Origin: Gaeumannomyces sp. JS-464
Taxonomy: Eukaryota > Ascomycota > Sordariomycetes > Magnaporthales > Magnaporthaceae
NCBI GenBank assembly: GCA_002197995.1
Contig: NGZR01000001.1
Coordinates: 6,634,001 to 6,698,000, forward strand
DNA: 64,000 nt
Reading direction: 5' to 3'
The translations under genes and the position numbers were made by a program. This document shows positions 1 to 11,255 of the stretch, piece after piece. Every line of letters starts with the position of its first letter. The first letter of the stretch is position 1. A model generated the notes under the pieces. That model did no database searches and was not told where the DNA came from. It saw only the letters and a program-made list of their open reading frames with translations.

Positions 1-185
1 AGAGCGTGGCCAAGGGCATGATCGTCGGCAAGGCGCCCGACGGCAGGGACCTTGTCGTCGGCGGAGGCGATGGCGGTACGGTCCCGCCCGATATGAGGCT
101 CAAGGATACCGAGTCCAACGGTGGTGCTGCGAGTTCTGCCAGCTCCATCAAGGGTGAGAAGAAAGGGGCACTCGAGTACAAATAG
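1..185 (+). CDS. 3' end of an unidentified protein-coding gene (partial)
   Basis: An open frame enters from the left edge (first full codon at base 3) and ends at the TAG at 183-185, giving about 60 residues. The segment is hydrophilic, rich in Gly, Ser, Asp and Lys, and ends in GALEYK. It looks like a disordered cytoplasmic tail, such as those that end many fungal transporters, but it contains no domain and I do not recognise the family. The rest of the gene lies outside the window. That it is coding is inferred from the uninterrupted frame, codon bias and the clean change to AT-richer sequence after the stop. Confidence 0.5.
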   Translation, partial: SVAKGMIVGKAPDGRDLVVGGGDGGTVPPDMRLKDTESNGGAASSASSIKGEKKGALEYK

Positions 186-1358
186 CAGTGAGGTAGGCAC
201 CTAGCCGGATGCCGAGCGAGGGCTCGGGGAATCTGTAGTCGAGGGGCTGCATCTTCTGCATCTTGGAAGAGCTTTGTGTTTCTGTTTCTTGTTTCGTCGT
301 CTTCGTGTCAGTTGTTTCTCAGCTGGATGCCTTTTAATGGTTGATTGAGGCTTTTGCTAGTTGCGTTTTGGCACAGGTTTTGTTTGTTTTGCATCCATCC
401 TGTTCGCCCGGCATAATTTTCTGTCTCTTTTCTCAGGGGTTTGCCTGGTATCTCCTTTTCCAGCCACGATGGCGACTTGATGGTTGGGGGACCAATGTTT
501 TTTGACACGGAATTTAAAAGAGGAAAGGGGAAGAAGTTGAAACCATCTCACGATTAAGGAGAGGATTTACAAGCATTCAGGCTGAAATTGCCATCTCACT
601 GCCGATAATGGTGCTGCGCGGAAGCTCGGCACGACTCTTGTGTACGAGGGTGAATTTCGTCACGTGATTGTGCGTGCACCCGACTGACGCGAAAAGAAAC
701 ACAGAGCTGTGAGCTGTGGAACCTCGTGTCACATCAGCCGTCTCGGTGCCCAACGAGGGTGGCCAGCGCATCGACCAGGGGCCCCCAACAGCCGACTCAT
801 CCCCTGGCTCTGATCAATCAACAAGGACAGCAGGCGCTGCGCTGCGCTGGGAGATGGGACGAGCGCAGTGTCAAGATATTCAACTCTGCCAACGGCGGCT
901 CCCAACCTTTAGCTATCGAAACTATTCACGGCTCGCTAATCCTTCCGTCGCTGACCTGCATCGCCCGCTCCTCCACGCAACCCCAGTCCACTGTGTTCGC
1001 TGCTCTAGCTCGGCCCCGTCATCCGGCTCGCGTCCTTGGCACTAGTGCAGCAAAGACCAGGGACTGGCCCCACCAAGACGCGATCTCATGTGCCGGTTCG
1101 AGTTGCTGGGGACCATTCTGCTGCTCATATCAGAGATGAAATTGTACGTTGAAGCATCATCGGCCGATGCAAGACCCGCGGCGAAGGGCTGGCATCAGCG
1201 TCTGCATATGCAATGCGCCCTTGCGCCCGGGTGCCGCTCGCCCTTCGATAATGATACGGACCAGACAGCTAATATGCAAGTGGTGGCTCTCTGCACTCCC
1301 TAAATAGTAAAAGCAGCGAGGACAGCAGCAGCAGCAGCAGCAGCAGCAAACCGTCGCA
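186..1358. other. intergenic region, no gene seen
   Basis: This holds the 3' flank of the partial gene (T-rich around 270-400) and the upstream region of the GCP4-like gene. Short open frames on both strands have no recognisable similarity. A CAG repeat sits just before the next start codon and is listed separately. Confidence 0.6.
1323..1347 (+). repeat. (CAG)8 microsatellite in the 5' leader of the GCP4-like gene
   Basis: Eight CAG units lie about 12 bases upstream of the ATG at 1359, so the tract is probably in the 5' untranslated leader. Confidence 0.85.
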
Positions 1359-3896
1359 ATGCTCCACGAAATCCTCCTCTCCCTCGCCGGGCACCCATCT
1401 CCACTACTCCGCGCCGACGCCGCAGCCCCTGATGCGGATGCCGGTTCCGCAGCGACAGCGGCAGCACAAGCGGCCGCCGCGGCCGTCTTCTCACCTCCCG
1501 AGCGCGAGCTCCTAGCATCCGTGTCGCACCTCAGCAGCCTGCACGTCAAGGTGCAGGGCTACTCGGCGCAGATCGCGTCGTCGCACCCCTCCACCATCTG
1601 CCGCGCCGTCGCCGCCTCGGTCTCGTCCGCCCACCTCGCCGCCTTCCGCCGCAAGGTCCTCGACGTCGAGGCCTCGGTCCTGCGCAGCGACCCGGCCCTG
1701 GTCGGCGCCTACAACATCGTGCCCCTGACCGCCGTCGTCGGCGAGTTCTCGGCCTGGACCAGGCGCATGGAGTGGCTCTGGGAGGTCGTCAGCCTCATGC
1801 TGAGGGGCGGGGGGCGGGGTGGCGAGGGCGGCGGCGGCGTTGCCATGGCGTGCACTGGCGCCAGGATAATAGACTGGCTCCGCGGCGAGCTGCAGACTGG
1901 CTATGTCGACATCGAGACCACTGCTAGGAGCCTTGTGGCTGTCGCCGAGACGGCCTGGCTCAAGCAGGTCTCGCTTGGGTTCTTTACGGCCGGCTTCCCA
2001 CGTTTGGGTCCGGCGACTTTTTTATACAAAAGGCAGCCCCAGGGAGCGAAGAGGCATGTAATACCGTTTATCCTTACCACCCGCACGCCTACTAACAGCG
2101 AAAGTGCTGCAGGAGTTTATTTCCAATCCATATCTTCTCCCATCGTTTGTTACAGCACCAACAGCCACGTCTGTCTTGTTCATCGGCAAGTCGCTCAGCC
2201 AAATACGAGCCAAAGCCGCAGAAGCCTCAGGACAGGGCGCTGTTCACCACCTGTCCTCCCAACTATCCGAGCTATCCAAGCTCTCGTTTCCACTTGATGG
2301 TGCAGTATTTGCGAGGACTATAACCAACATCCGCTTCTTCCTCTCAAGAAATATCCTACAGAAATTCCTACCGCTCGCCAGAGTCATGGAAATGTTGCAG
2401 GTGCTGCGAGATTTCTTCCTCTTAGGCCGCGGTGACTTCGCCATGGCCCTATCTCAACAGGCAGATGAGAAGATGCGAAGCCGTTGGCGCAGGGTTGACA
2501 ACCTGAATGCAGCATACGGCAAGCAAGAACCCCTGGCCAACATCCTGCTCAAGGAGGGTGAGGTCATGTCTGTGCTCGCGCGCACCTGGGGCGCCCTAGG
2601 CTCCCTCCAAGGCCAGCACTCGGAAGAGGACGAAGGCCTTGAGATGGCGAGGGACATCATCAGACTCACTCTCGCAAAGTCAAAACTTCCCGTCTCCGCG
2701 TCCGGGGGCGCACCGCTCTCGGCATTTGGTTACGTGAACAATATTGCCACAACGCCTTTTAGGAACCTTTTGCTATCTGTTCCGGTCGTCCTCACGCTTG
2801 ATATCCCTTCCCCACTCGACCTCTTTCTCAGCCAGTCCGACGTGCAGACATACACGTCAATAAACTCCTACCTGCTCTCGGTCCGGAAAGCCCACCTACG
2901 GCTCACAGACCTCTGGAAGATCACAGCCCTGAGACGGCACTGGCCGCCGCCCCCTCGCCCACCGTACGGGAGCACCGCCTCGGGCCGGGCCAAGGTCAAG
3001 CTGCTGCGTAGCCGTAACACGGCGCGGTCGGGTGCGATGCGGAGCGTGTGGGCGACATGTAGCGCTGCCATATTCTTCCTTGCCGAGACCGAGGCATACC
3101 TGCAGACCGAGGTCGTCGCCGGGCTCTGGGACGGTTTCCAGCAGTGGCTGCTTACGGGCGACGATCAAGTGAGACCGGACGACCGCCGGAACAAACCTCT
3201 GACGACCCATACGCTGGGCAAGAGGTCACGCGATGAAATGGACGAGGATGAAGACGGCGACGATGGAGACGATATCTGGCTCGCGTCCGCTGCTACCGCC
3301 CCGCGGACAAGGAACCGTCGTCAGAAGACAAACGCCAGCCGCACGACCCGCAGTCGCTAGCGACAGCGCACCGGCTGTATCTCCGAACGCTCGCGAGGCG
3401 GGTACTCCTTACGCAACAGTCGTTCACGGACGTGCTGTACGAGCTCCTGGTAGACGTAGACCGGCTAGTAGCGCTCGTGCACCGGCTCCACGGAATCTGG
3501 TCCTCGATGGATCTCGAGGCCGACGCGGGCGTGGTGGACGCCTTTGTGGACCTGGAGCGCGAGGAGGCCGACGTCCGGGCCGAGATAGCAGCCGTCGAGC
3601 GCCGCATCAAGACGGGCGTCGAGGCCTGCATCGGCGAGCTGCGCGCTGTCGAGGCTAGGGACGACAGCAGCAACGCCCTTGCCGCCGCTTCTGGTGACGA
3701 TGCAGGCGCCGGGGTGCATGACAACGGCGCGGCGGACGATGACGAGGACCGCGGCGCCCTCGTCGAGCTCGGCGAGTATGTACCACGCCGGGTCGGGAGG
3801 GTAGACCGGCTGCTGATGAAGCTCGACTTTGGGACGTGGTTCGAGTCTTCCAGCCGGCAGGGCGGGAGCGCTGGCGGAGAGGACTACGACATGTAA
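1359..3896 (+). CDS. gamma-tubulin complex component, GCP4-like (Spc97/Spc98 family)
   Basis: Predicted gamma-tubulin ring complex subunit that helps nucleate microtubules at spindle pole bodies. The N-terminus (MLHEILLSLAGHPSPLL) resembles metazoan GCP4. Further family landmarks are SVLFIGKSLSQIR, LQVLRDFFLLGRGDF, the PLDLFL..YLLSVRKAHLRL segment and the closing LLMKLDFGTWFES. I infer three exons: 1359-2057, 2113-3168 and 3312-3896. Intron 1 (2058-2112) has a GTAATA donor, a CTAAC branch site and a CAG acceptor. Intron 2 (3169-3311) has GTGAGA and AAG. All junctions are phase 0 and give 779 residues, close to family size. The second junction might instead be a one-base frame break, because the predicted intron reads open with an acidic stretch. 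The start has a good context (GTCGCAATGC). It converges with the next gene. Confidence 0.85.
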
Positions 3897-4277
3897 AATG
3901 ACGGTCATTATTTGCATTTCTCTGCTTTTTCGAGATACCACGGTCGTGTTTGAACGGTTCCGGGCGTATAATTCAAGGGACGTGCATGGGTGAGTGGGGT
4001 CTGGAAGAACTTCGGAGGTCTGTTCACTTGTCTGTATTCTTTTGTCAAGGGACTATGAATATCAAGCATCGACACGATTCTTTTGCCCCAATAGGTCGCC
4101 GCCTTCACATTACACCGACACCGCTAACCACTCCGTTGACTTGACCCAGAAGCACACATGGCTTTGAACCCATACAATGCTGTTCAGAAACCTGCGCTTG
4201 CTAATATTTCTGTTACGTGATCTGGGGGCATTTTATTACTCCGGAGCCGTGCAGATCAGTCCCTCGCCATCATCACC
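3897..4277. other. convergent intergenic spacer
   Basis: A 380-base spacer between two convergent genes, presumably holding both 3' untranslated regions. No other feature was recognised. Confidence 0.6.
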
Positions 4278-5852
4278 TCAAGCATCGTCTAGGTCATTAT
4301 TTTCGTCGATATCGTATTCATCGTCGTCGTCTTCGCCTTCGCCTTCGTTTTCGTCCTCGTCGTCTTCGTCTTGACCAGAATCTTGTAGCCCATGGTTCCC
4401 GACCACTTCTCTATCCCGAGGATCCTCGGCCAGAAACTCGGTGACTGAGCCCGGGACCAGCTTGCAATCGGTCTCATCGCCGATCCTGTGAAGCCGCTTG
4501 TACCTGAACTGCCAGGGCCTCCGGCACACATCGAGGTCCAGCAAGCTCCGCGGGACGAGGGACGAGCCTCCGGGCGAGACGGGAAACGGCTCCAGCGCAA
4601 AGACGCCGTCCCCACCGACCCCCCAGAACTCGACCTCAATCCGGGGCGGCGCCCAGATCATGGGGTTGGCCCTGCGGAACCACTCGAGGTGGGCAAACAG
4701 CCTGTCCCACTCGGCGCCCTCGCCGCCCGCGGTGTAGACGGGCACGCTGCCGAGCCGGAACAGCTTGACGACGACGCGGAGGCGGCGCAGCTCGTTGTCG
4801 GCACGGGACAGGACCCCGAGCAGGTCCCGCACCAGCGGGTTCCAGACCCAGCCGCTGCCCATGGCGCCGCGGCCCAGCTCGACGCGGAGCTCGAGGGTGC
4901 GGAGGCGCCGCAGGGTCGTGTGGCTGATGAACCGCGAGATGAGGAGCGGGGCGCGCGCGCCGGCGGGCCAGGGCGGGATGCGGTCGATGACGAGGGTGCG
5001 CGCGCGCAGGATCGGCATGCACTCGGCGGTGACGGCGCGGCAGACGAGGAGGATCCCGGGTGTCTGTAGCCGGATGCCGGACTTGGGGTCTTGCCCTTCT
5101 CGTCCTCCGTCTCTTCTGCCAAGCGCGATTTTGTTGCCTCCGGGCCGGGTTTGACTGATTTGAGCGGCGGCGATATTGACATGGCCTCGATGGCAGGCAT
5201 TCATGTCCGCATAGTATCCGGCGTACATCTCGTACGACGATGGTGGCGACAGCAGCTCGACGTAGATCTGGTTCCTGATCTCCCCGGGGAAGCAGAACCA
5301 CGAGTTGCGGGTTCGCCACCGTAGAAACGGCACCCTCGTTGCATCGTCCAGCGTCAAAACAACCTCATGACACTCTCTTGTTGAACCTGCGCCAGTGTTC
5401 ACACTCAAAGGCTCAGTATTGTCTTTAACGTCCAAGTCGTCACTCTCGTCCACTGACACATCCACCACGGCATATCGGCCCCGACCGTTGCTGCTTCCTC
5501 CAGGACCCGACTCTCGGAGCGACGTCGTGCACAGCCTCTTGCGGTTGCTGAGCCGGTGCGGGCTGGGGCTGTCCCGGCCCTGACGTCGGCGGCCGCCACC
5601 CTTATCGTCGTTGCTGCACACCGAGGACCGCTGTCCGTGTGGGGGCGGCAGGGTCGGGGGTGCCCCAGGGGTGGCCTGCGCGGCTAAAGCCGGGGTGGCG
5701 GCGGCGCTAGTCGGCGCGGGATCCAGCGCGAGGGGCGCTGCAGGAGCTGGAGGCGTGCGGCACTGAGGGAACATTGCGTAGGGGTCCACTGCTGCCGCTA
5801 ACGCTGGCACCGAGACCGAGCCCGCAAGTCCGGGTGTTGTTGCCAGGGCCAT
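4278..5852 (-). CDS. fungal F-box-like hypothetical protein with acidic tail
   Basis: A single open frame of 524 residues. Residues 1-150 are low-complexity (Ala/Pro/Ser, basic patches). Then comes a segment typical of a large fungal family of F-box-like or 2EXR-type proteins: CFPGEIRNQIYVELL, about residues 188-202, corresponding to the LPxEIRNxIYxxLL motif. It is followed by GILLVCRAVTAECMPILRA and a leucine/arginine-rich region. The last 35 residues are almost all Asp and Glu. In related proteins the EIRNxIY motif marks an F-box-like fold, and the substrate or partner is unknown. No intron is required, though the Gly/Arg-rich stretch around residues 240-262 could hide one. The function is not assigned beyond this. 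It is divergent from the FAR1-like gene with a 2.8-kb gap. Confidence 0.7.
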   Translation of the reverse strand: MALATTPGLAGSVSVPALAAAVDPYAMFPQCRTPPAPAAPLALDPAPTSAAATPALAAQATPGAPPTLPPPHGQRSSVCSNDDKGGGRRRQGRDSPSPHRLSNRKRLCTTSLRESGPGGSSNGRGRYAVVDVSVDESDDLDVKDNTEPLSVNTGAGSTRECHEVVLTLDDATRVPFLRWRTRNSWFCFPGEIRNQIYVELLSPPSSYEMYAGYYADMNACHRGHVNIAAAQISQTRPGGNKIALGRRDGGREGQDPKSGIRLQTPGILLVCRAVTAECMPILRARTLVIDRIPPWPAGARAPLLISRFISHTTLRRLRTLELRVELGRGAMGSGWVWNPLVRDLLGVLSRADNELRRLRVVVKLFRLGSVPVYTAGGEGAEWDRLFAHLEWFRRANPMIWAPPRIEVEFWGVGGDGVFALEPFPVSPGGSSLVPRSLLDLDVCRRPWQFRYKRLHRIGDETDCKLVPGSVTEFLAEDPRDREVVGNHGLQDSGQDEDDEDENEGEGEDDDDEYDIDENNDLDDA

Positions 5853-8659
5853 TATTCCCAGTGCCTCTCTTCCTCCCCTTCTTTGTCTTTTTATTGTTTT
5901 GCTTTTCCTTTTGCTTTTGCTTCTCAGTGTTTAGCTTTTTCCGTAGTACTTGCGTCTTCTCTTTGAAACTGGTGTGGGGGAGAGCTGTCAAGCAGCAGCT
6001 GCGAGATGCCCACCAACCAGGTAGCACTTGCGCCCAAGTGCAGGCGATATGTACGTGTAGCGAAGGAAGAAAACGAACGAAGCTTGTCAGAGCACGCCCG
6101 ATGTTGGGTTCAGGCTTTTTGACGGCGTGAAAGGCTTGGCAGTGGGAAAAAAAGGAAGGTGCCAAAGAAGAAGGGCATCCAGCCTAGCAGCAAGCTGCCC
6201 TCCTCGATCAGACGAAGACGAGCCCGGTGTTTGTGCGCCTGGCAGGCAAGCATTCGAGACATTATACCTTTTGGGTAACCATGTACTCAGACCCCAGCGT
6301 ACCCTCCGTGCCTCCGAATCCCAGCCTAACCCTGACGTGACACCCCGGCCGGCAATGGGATGTCCCAGGCCATCAACAACACGCAGGTGTGATGTGGTGG
6401 TGCCGTTGATAAGCACGCACCCGTCGCGGGCCTGCGGGTTGTGCACGCCGGGAGTCTGAAGGGGCCTTGTCATTGGCATCTGCTGTGATGAGGACGAGTG
6501 TGGTGCAGCAACCCTCCTTTTTTTCTCCTCTTGCCCTTGTAACCCAAGCCCACTCCCCGGTGTTCCTTTTGAGATACGGGGCGTTATTCCTATTCCTCTA
6601 GCTTGCAGAGAGAGCCAAGGAATGCGGCAGGCCGGCTGAGCTGTCAAGCTATGCATGTCATCTCGTTTGCCTCCATCGCTCTTTACCTCACCCTCCCTTC
6701 ACATCATTAACAACGCCCTTGTGTCGGCGCTGCAAGGTTCTGGTGTGAGTAGAATCCTGGGGGCGAGCGCGTGCGTTGCGTCCTGCTGGGTTCCATGGCG
6801 CGCGAGGGTGGGGGCGAAAATGGGCTAGCGCCATGTGTGTGCCCTCGTCGGCCATCACAGCGTTGAATCCTAGCTGCCGAATGCCGGACCAGGACTGCAG
6901 CTAATCAATAATTCACGCCCACCGTCCGCCTGATCCCATTTCGGGTTCGGTATTGAGCGAGGACTCTGGACAATTTGGAGTGATGTGCAGCGCCGGGATG
7001 GAGGGGCCAAGCAGATGTTTCCGGGCTACGCAGGAGGCTGTGGCCTGGGCAAACAACGGGGCACGGCTACTGTGTTCCCCGGCCCTCCCTCCCAAGTGAA
7101 AGCCAGCGAGGGGAATATGCAAGAGGGGGGTGGGTGATCTGCGGCGTGGCGGGCTGCAAAGCACGGAAAGCAGACAAAGACAGAGGTAGGCGGAGAGCGA
7201 AAAATGAACAACCTGCTGCCGCCAGTATTAATTAGTATGGGGTGTGGGGAGGAGTAAAAAGAAGGCTGCACGGCTGGGCGGCGTTGCAACCGCACCTCTA
7301 GACCTAGCACGTCTTTTAGAGGACAGTGAGGAAAAAGAAAAAGAAAAAGGAAAGAAAAAAAAAGAAAAAAAACGGCGGCGTGCTGCACGGCTGGGCGTCG
7401 CAACACGCACCTCCAGCACGTCCCTATTTGGGGGAACAGTGAAGCGTGTGAACTAAGAAATTGATGCCACCACCACATGCAGTTCTACCCTGTCAAGCCC
7501 ACGCCTACCCGGTGGTGCAGGGTGTGGGTGTCAGTGGCAATTCGCCGTGCGAGCTGCCATACGTAATTGATCTCACTCCTTGCAATAACATATGCGAAGA
7601 TCCAATACTACCGCCCACATGAAAAGTTTAAGGTTGCCCTCCAGCAGCGTCCCGCCCTCCAGCGCCCAGCTGGCTGAGTCGGTGCGCTCTGGGGACATGG
7701 ATTTGGATGAAGGGCTGCCCCCAAGCCGTGAGACGACGCCGATCCCAAACAGGGCGAAGGCCACACACCATCCAGCAGGCAGGCTCGCAGGGTTGCACAC
7801 GCTACCAATTGGGGGAAACACAACCAGCCCGCCCGCTGAGGTGGTCTTGGATGGATCAGAAGGCGCGCTGATTCCCCAACTGGGCGGTCTCAAGCTCACA
7901 GCATCATCTGTCTGCACGGGCAGATTGCAAATATGTTCAAATTGCACAGCTGAAAATTATCTAATTTTCTGGATAGATTGACCACCGGTGCCTCAGCTAG
8001 GTGAGCTCGTGTTTTATTTGATCGGATCTGCCTCATTTATGGAGGGTGGCCGGCAAGGTTGGTGGGCCGCTGGAGGTTCGGGAGGCGTGGCAGAGATTGA
8101 CTTTCTGGCCGTGATCCGAAAAATAAGGCCCCAGCAGGCAAACAGTCAAAGCGCAGACGAGCCGGGCGAGGGGCCATGATCCCCGCACTGTAACGTACTG
8201 TACCAGGATACGCAGGCGCCCGTGGCCCCGCCAAAAGCCAAACAAGCATCCCATGGACAGCACTGTGTGCCCTCAGCATTTGTCAGGGCTCGCAGCAGCA
8301 CAGTGCCCGCCTTTAGCGGGCTGACCACCAATCGCTGGCGGCCCACGGTGCCGCTCCCACTGGCTGGCGCCTACGCTCCCTCCTCCCGCCGAACGCCCAC
8401 GTTTCCCACGCCCTCTTCACTTCTCGCCATACACCAGGGCTGCCCACACCTTTCCAAAACACTCCATACACCTCCTCCACATCCTTGTATCTACACGCCC
8501 GCCCACATTTGGTCCTTTGTGAGGGTTGAGGCAGTCCGTCAAAGAGCTTGGGTTCGAGGCCCAGCGTCGAGGCAGCAGTGTTCCCTCGTGCCGCTTTTTG
8601 ACTGCTTGTTGTCTTTTGAGCTTTGCGCGTTGGGTTTTGCTTTCCGCCGTTTCGCCATC
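5853..8659. other. 2.8-kb intergenic region between divergent genes
   Basis: This region must contain both promoters. Open frames here are short, overlap in several frames and match nothing I know. Visible structure includes an A-rich tract (7329-7371), an imperfect direct repeat around it (listed separately) and pyrimidine-rich stretches near 8340-8500, just upstream of the FAR1-like gene. Confidence 0.55.
7264..7442 (+). repeat. imperfect direct repeat flanking an A-rich tract
   Basis: Two copies of about 60-65 bases share GCTGCACGGCTGGGCG, CGCACCTC, AGCACGTC and a final ACAGTGA. Copy 1 is about 7264-7328 and copy 2 about 7382-7442. Between them lies (GA)AAAAG-type purine sequence. This suggests a local tandem duplication with an intervening expanded A-rich spacer. 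No coding content is apparent. Confidence 0.65.
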
Positions 8660-11255
8660 ATGTCGACCAACACTCACCCGGGTCTGACTTTTGGCGTAAA
8701 CGGACTCCGACGCGGCTACCCTCCAACGCAATCCCACACGACCAGCAAGCCCTCACCCTCGCTCTCGCAGCAGCACGCGTCGCCATACCATACCCAGGCG
8801 TATGCCCAGCAAGCCCAGCAGGGCGGCTATCCTCACCACATATTCACCCCATCGGCCTCGTCCGTCCCGACCGTCCAAAATGCCGCCCGACAGCAGGCCC
8901 CGATCGCCCCGCCGGTCACCGTCTCCCGCCAGCGAGCCATGCCTCCGCGTCAGATGCCTCCGCCGTCCCAGTCGCTAAACTACCTCGCCCAGGCCATGAA
9001 CCAGCAGCCCATGAGCCATGGCGTCCCGCAGCAGAACGACAGTCATATGCTGGCCCGCCAGCAACAGCAGCCGCACCAGCACCAGCAACATCAACAACAC
9101 CAACAACATCAGACACACGCGCAGCACCAGGCGCACCAACAGCACCAAACACATCCCCAGCATCAGCAGCACCAAACACACCCCCAGCACCCGCAACACG
9201 CCCAGCATCACCAACACCAACAACAGCAACCACAAGCACAATCACACTATCAGCAGCAGCAACACCAGCAGCAATCTGTTCAGCAGCAGCATCAGCAGCA
9301 ACAACAACAACACAACAACAACAACAACACAACAACAACAACAACAACAGCAGCAGCAACACCAGCAGCAGCCGCAGCCGCAACACCAGCAGCAGTCGGT
9401 CCAGCAGCATCAGCAACAGCAGCAGCCGCAGCAACCACAGCATCCGTCTGTCTCGTTAGCTCTTCCTCGACCTCCATCTCAACCTCAGATATCCCAGGTG
9501 CAGCAAGTTCAGCAGGTTCCCCAGGTACATCAGGTTCAGCACCCCCAACACGCCCAGCACACTCAGCAGGCTCAGCAGACGCAGCCGGTGGCAACTGTAC
9601 ATCCCACACAAACCCACCAGCAGCAAATTCACCAGCAGCCGGTGGCGCATCAGGCCCAGATTCACAAACCCCAGGTTCATCCTTCGGCGGTTCATCAGGC
9701 CCAGCTACAGCAACCGCAGGCGCGGCAACAGCAGCCACTTAAGCAGAGCGCTGCGCACCAGCCCGCTCAGCAAACCCACCAAGTCCACCAGGTTCACCAG
9801 GGGCATCAGAATCACCAGGCCCAGGCGCAGCAAGCGCAACAAACCCACACAACACCAACTCCTCAGCCACAGCACGCGCTACCGGTACACCAGACACACT
9901 CGGCGCATCAGGTCCCGCAAGCCCAGCAGGTCCAGCAGGCGCAACAGGCTCAGCACGTCCAACAACAGGCTCAGCAAGCCCAACAAGTCCACCAGTCTCA
10001 GCAGGCCCAGCAAGTCCAACAGGCCCAGCAAGTCCAACAGGCCCAGCAAGCCCAACAGGCCCAGCAAGCCCAGCAAGCCCAGCAACAGGTCCAGCAGCAG
10101 CAACAACATCAACAGCAGCAGCAAGCACATCAGCCACAACCACAGGCCCAACAACCCTCAGTGCAGCAGCCACAAAACCACCAGGCACAGGCACACCAGG
10201 CCTCAGCGCACCACACCCTGTTCCGCCAAAACAGGAAACTCCCACTCCGACACACGTGGAAGAGAGCCACCATGAAGACGAGATGGAGATCGACATCGCG
10301 GCTGAAGACGAGGACGGTGACCAATCCAAGCTGTCTGAGGCTGCTGTTGTCGCGCGGGAACCGATGGGCGAGCTCATGTCGGCCCCGCCAGAGGGCGGCA
10401 GCTACCCGACACTGGATGCCGTGCACAAGTACGTGCTCGCATACTGCACCTCTGTTGGATACGCAGTTGTCATCGGGCGGTCGAAAAAGACGGTTCCAGG
10501 GTTGAAGAAGGTCCTGTTTGTCTGTGACCGCGCCGGAAAGCCTCCGAAGCGCGTCAACCCAGAGCTCCGTAAGAGGAAAACGTCGTCCCGCAAGTGTGAC
10601 TGCCAGTTCGGGTTCTTCGCCATCGAGCAGAGGACTCAGTGGATCGTGCGGTATCGTCCTGATGCTGCACATCTCACCCACAACCATGGACCAAGTCAGA
10701 GCCCCCTGCTCCACCCCGCTGCTCGCAAACTTGACAGCAAAATGGTGGCGTCCGTGAAGGCACTCAAGGAGAATGGTACGCGCCCTACTGGCTACGGCTG
10801 GCATTGTCGAGCCAGATTTTACTGACAAACCGAACCATAGGTGTGGGCGTAACCCAAACACTGGAAATACTACAGAACGAACACCCCAATGTGCCGCTGC
10901 TCCCTCGGATATATACAATGCGCGGGCCGCCATCAATCGCAATCCACAAAAGGTCGCGGCGGGGGCTTCTGAGAACAAGATGACCATATACAGCAAGCCC
11001 CAGCCGTCCGCCGAAGACCGCATCCGAGCCGACCTTCGCCGTGAGCTTGCCAAGACCAAGGAGGACTACGACAAGCTCAAAGCCGACACCACCAAGGAGA
11101 TCGAGGAACTCAAGCAGCAGCTGGAGGAGAAGGACAAGATGATCCACAAGTTTGAGATGTTTATCGACATCTGCAATCAAAGGGTCATGGTGCAGCGAGA
11201 AAGGCTGAGCGATGGCAACGAAAACGGAGGTGCTTCCATAGTTCCTGCTCCGTAA
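8660..11255 (+). CDS. Q-rich protein with FAR1/WRKY-GCM1-type zinc DNA-binding domain
   Basis: About 845 residues. Residues 1-130 are Ser/Pro/Gln-rich. About 130-520 is a Gln/His-dominated tract of CAG/CAA codons. Then an acidic segment (EESHHEDEMEIDIAAEDEDGD) leads into a FAR1-type domain encoded at about 10410-10710. This contains YVLAYCTSVGYAVVIGRSKK, a Cys in LFVCDRAGK, a CDC pair and HLTHNH, which is the C..C..H..H spacing of the plant FAR1 and WRKY-GCM1 fold. The C-terminus is a coiled coil rich in Glu and Lys (about 11030-11170). An intron at 10776-10840 has GTACGC, CTGAC and CATAG. Frame breaks needed to keep the protein intact lie in the CAA tract (about 9311 and 9329), near 10212 and at the GG of 10907-10908. 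Each looks like one missing base in a run. Inferred to be a DNA-binding transcriptional regulator; the target is unknown. The start at 8660 has context GCCATCATGTCG. Confidence 0.75.
9060..10130 (+). repeat. CAG/CAA-rich low-complexity tract (coding polyQ/QH)
   Basis: Over 1 kb of CAG, CAA, CAC and CAT codons with interspersed GTC, GCC and CCC. One part (about 9911-10090) is an obvious degenerate tandem repeat of CAGCAAGTCCAACAGGCC. The strand bias is so strong that all three plus-strand frames stay open for long distances. Confidence 0.9.

Noticed and set aside
4140..4200. GGTTCAAAGCC, a B-box-like sequence on the minus strand
   Set aside because: The T stem has a mismatch, and no acceptor or D arm can be folded around it.
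6087..6656. 189-residue minus-strand open frame
   Set aside because: Mixed composition, no motif, and it overlaps other random frames in a promoter region.
8540..8570. GGGTTCGAGGCCC, resembling a tRNA T arm
   Set aside because: No upstream A box or anticodon arm; it lies in the leader of the FAR1-like gene.
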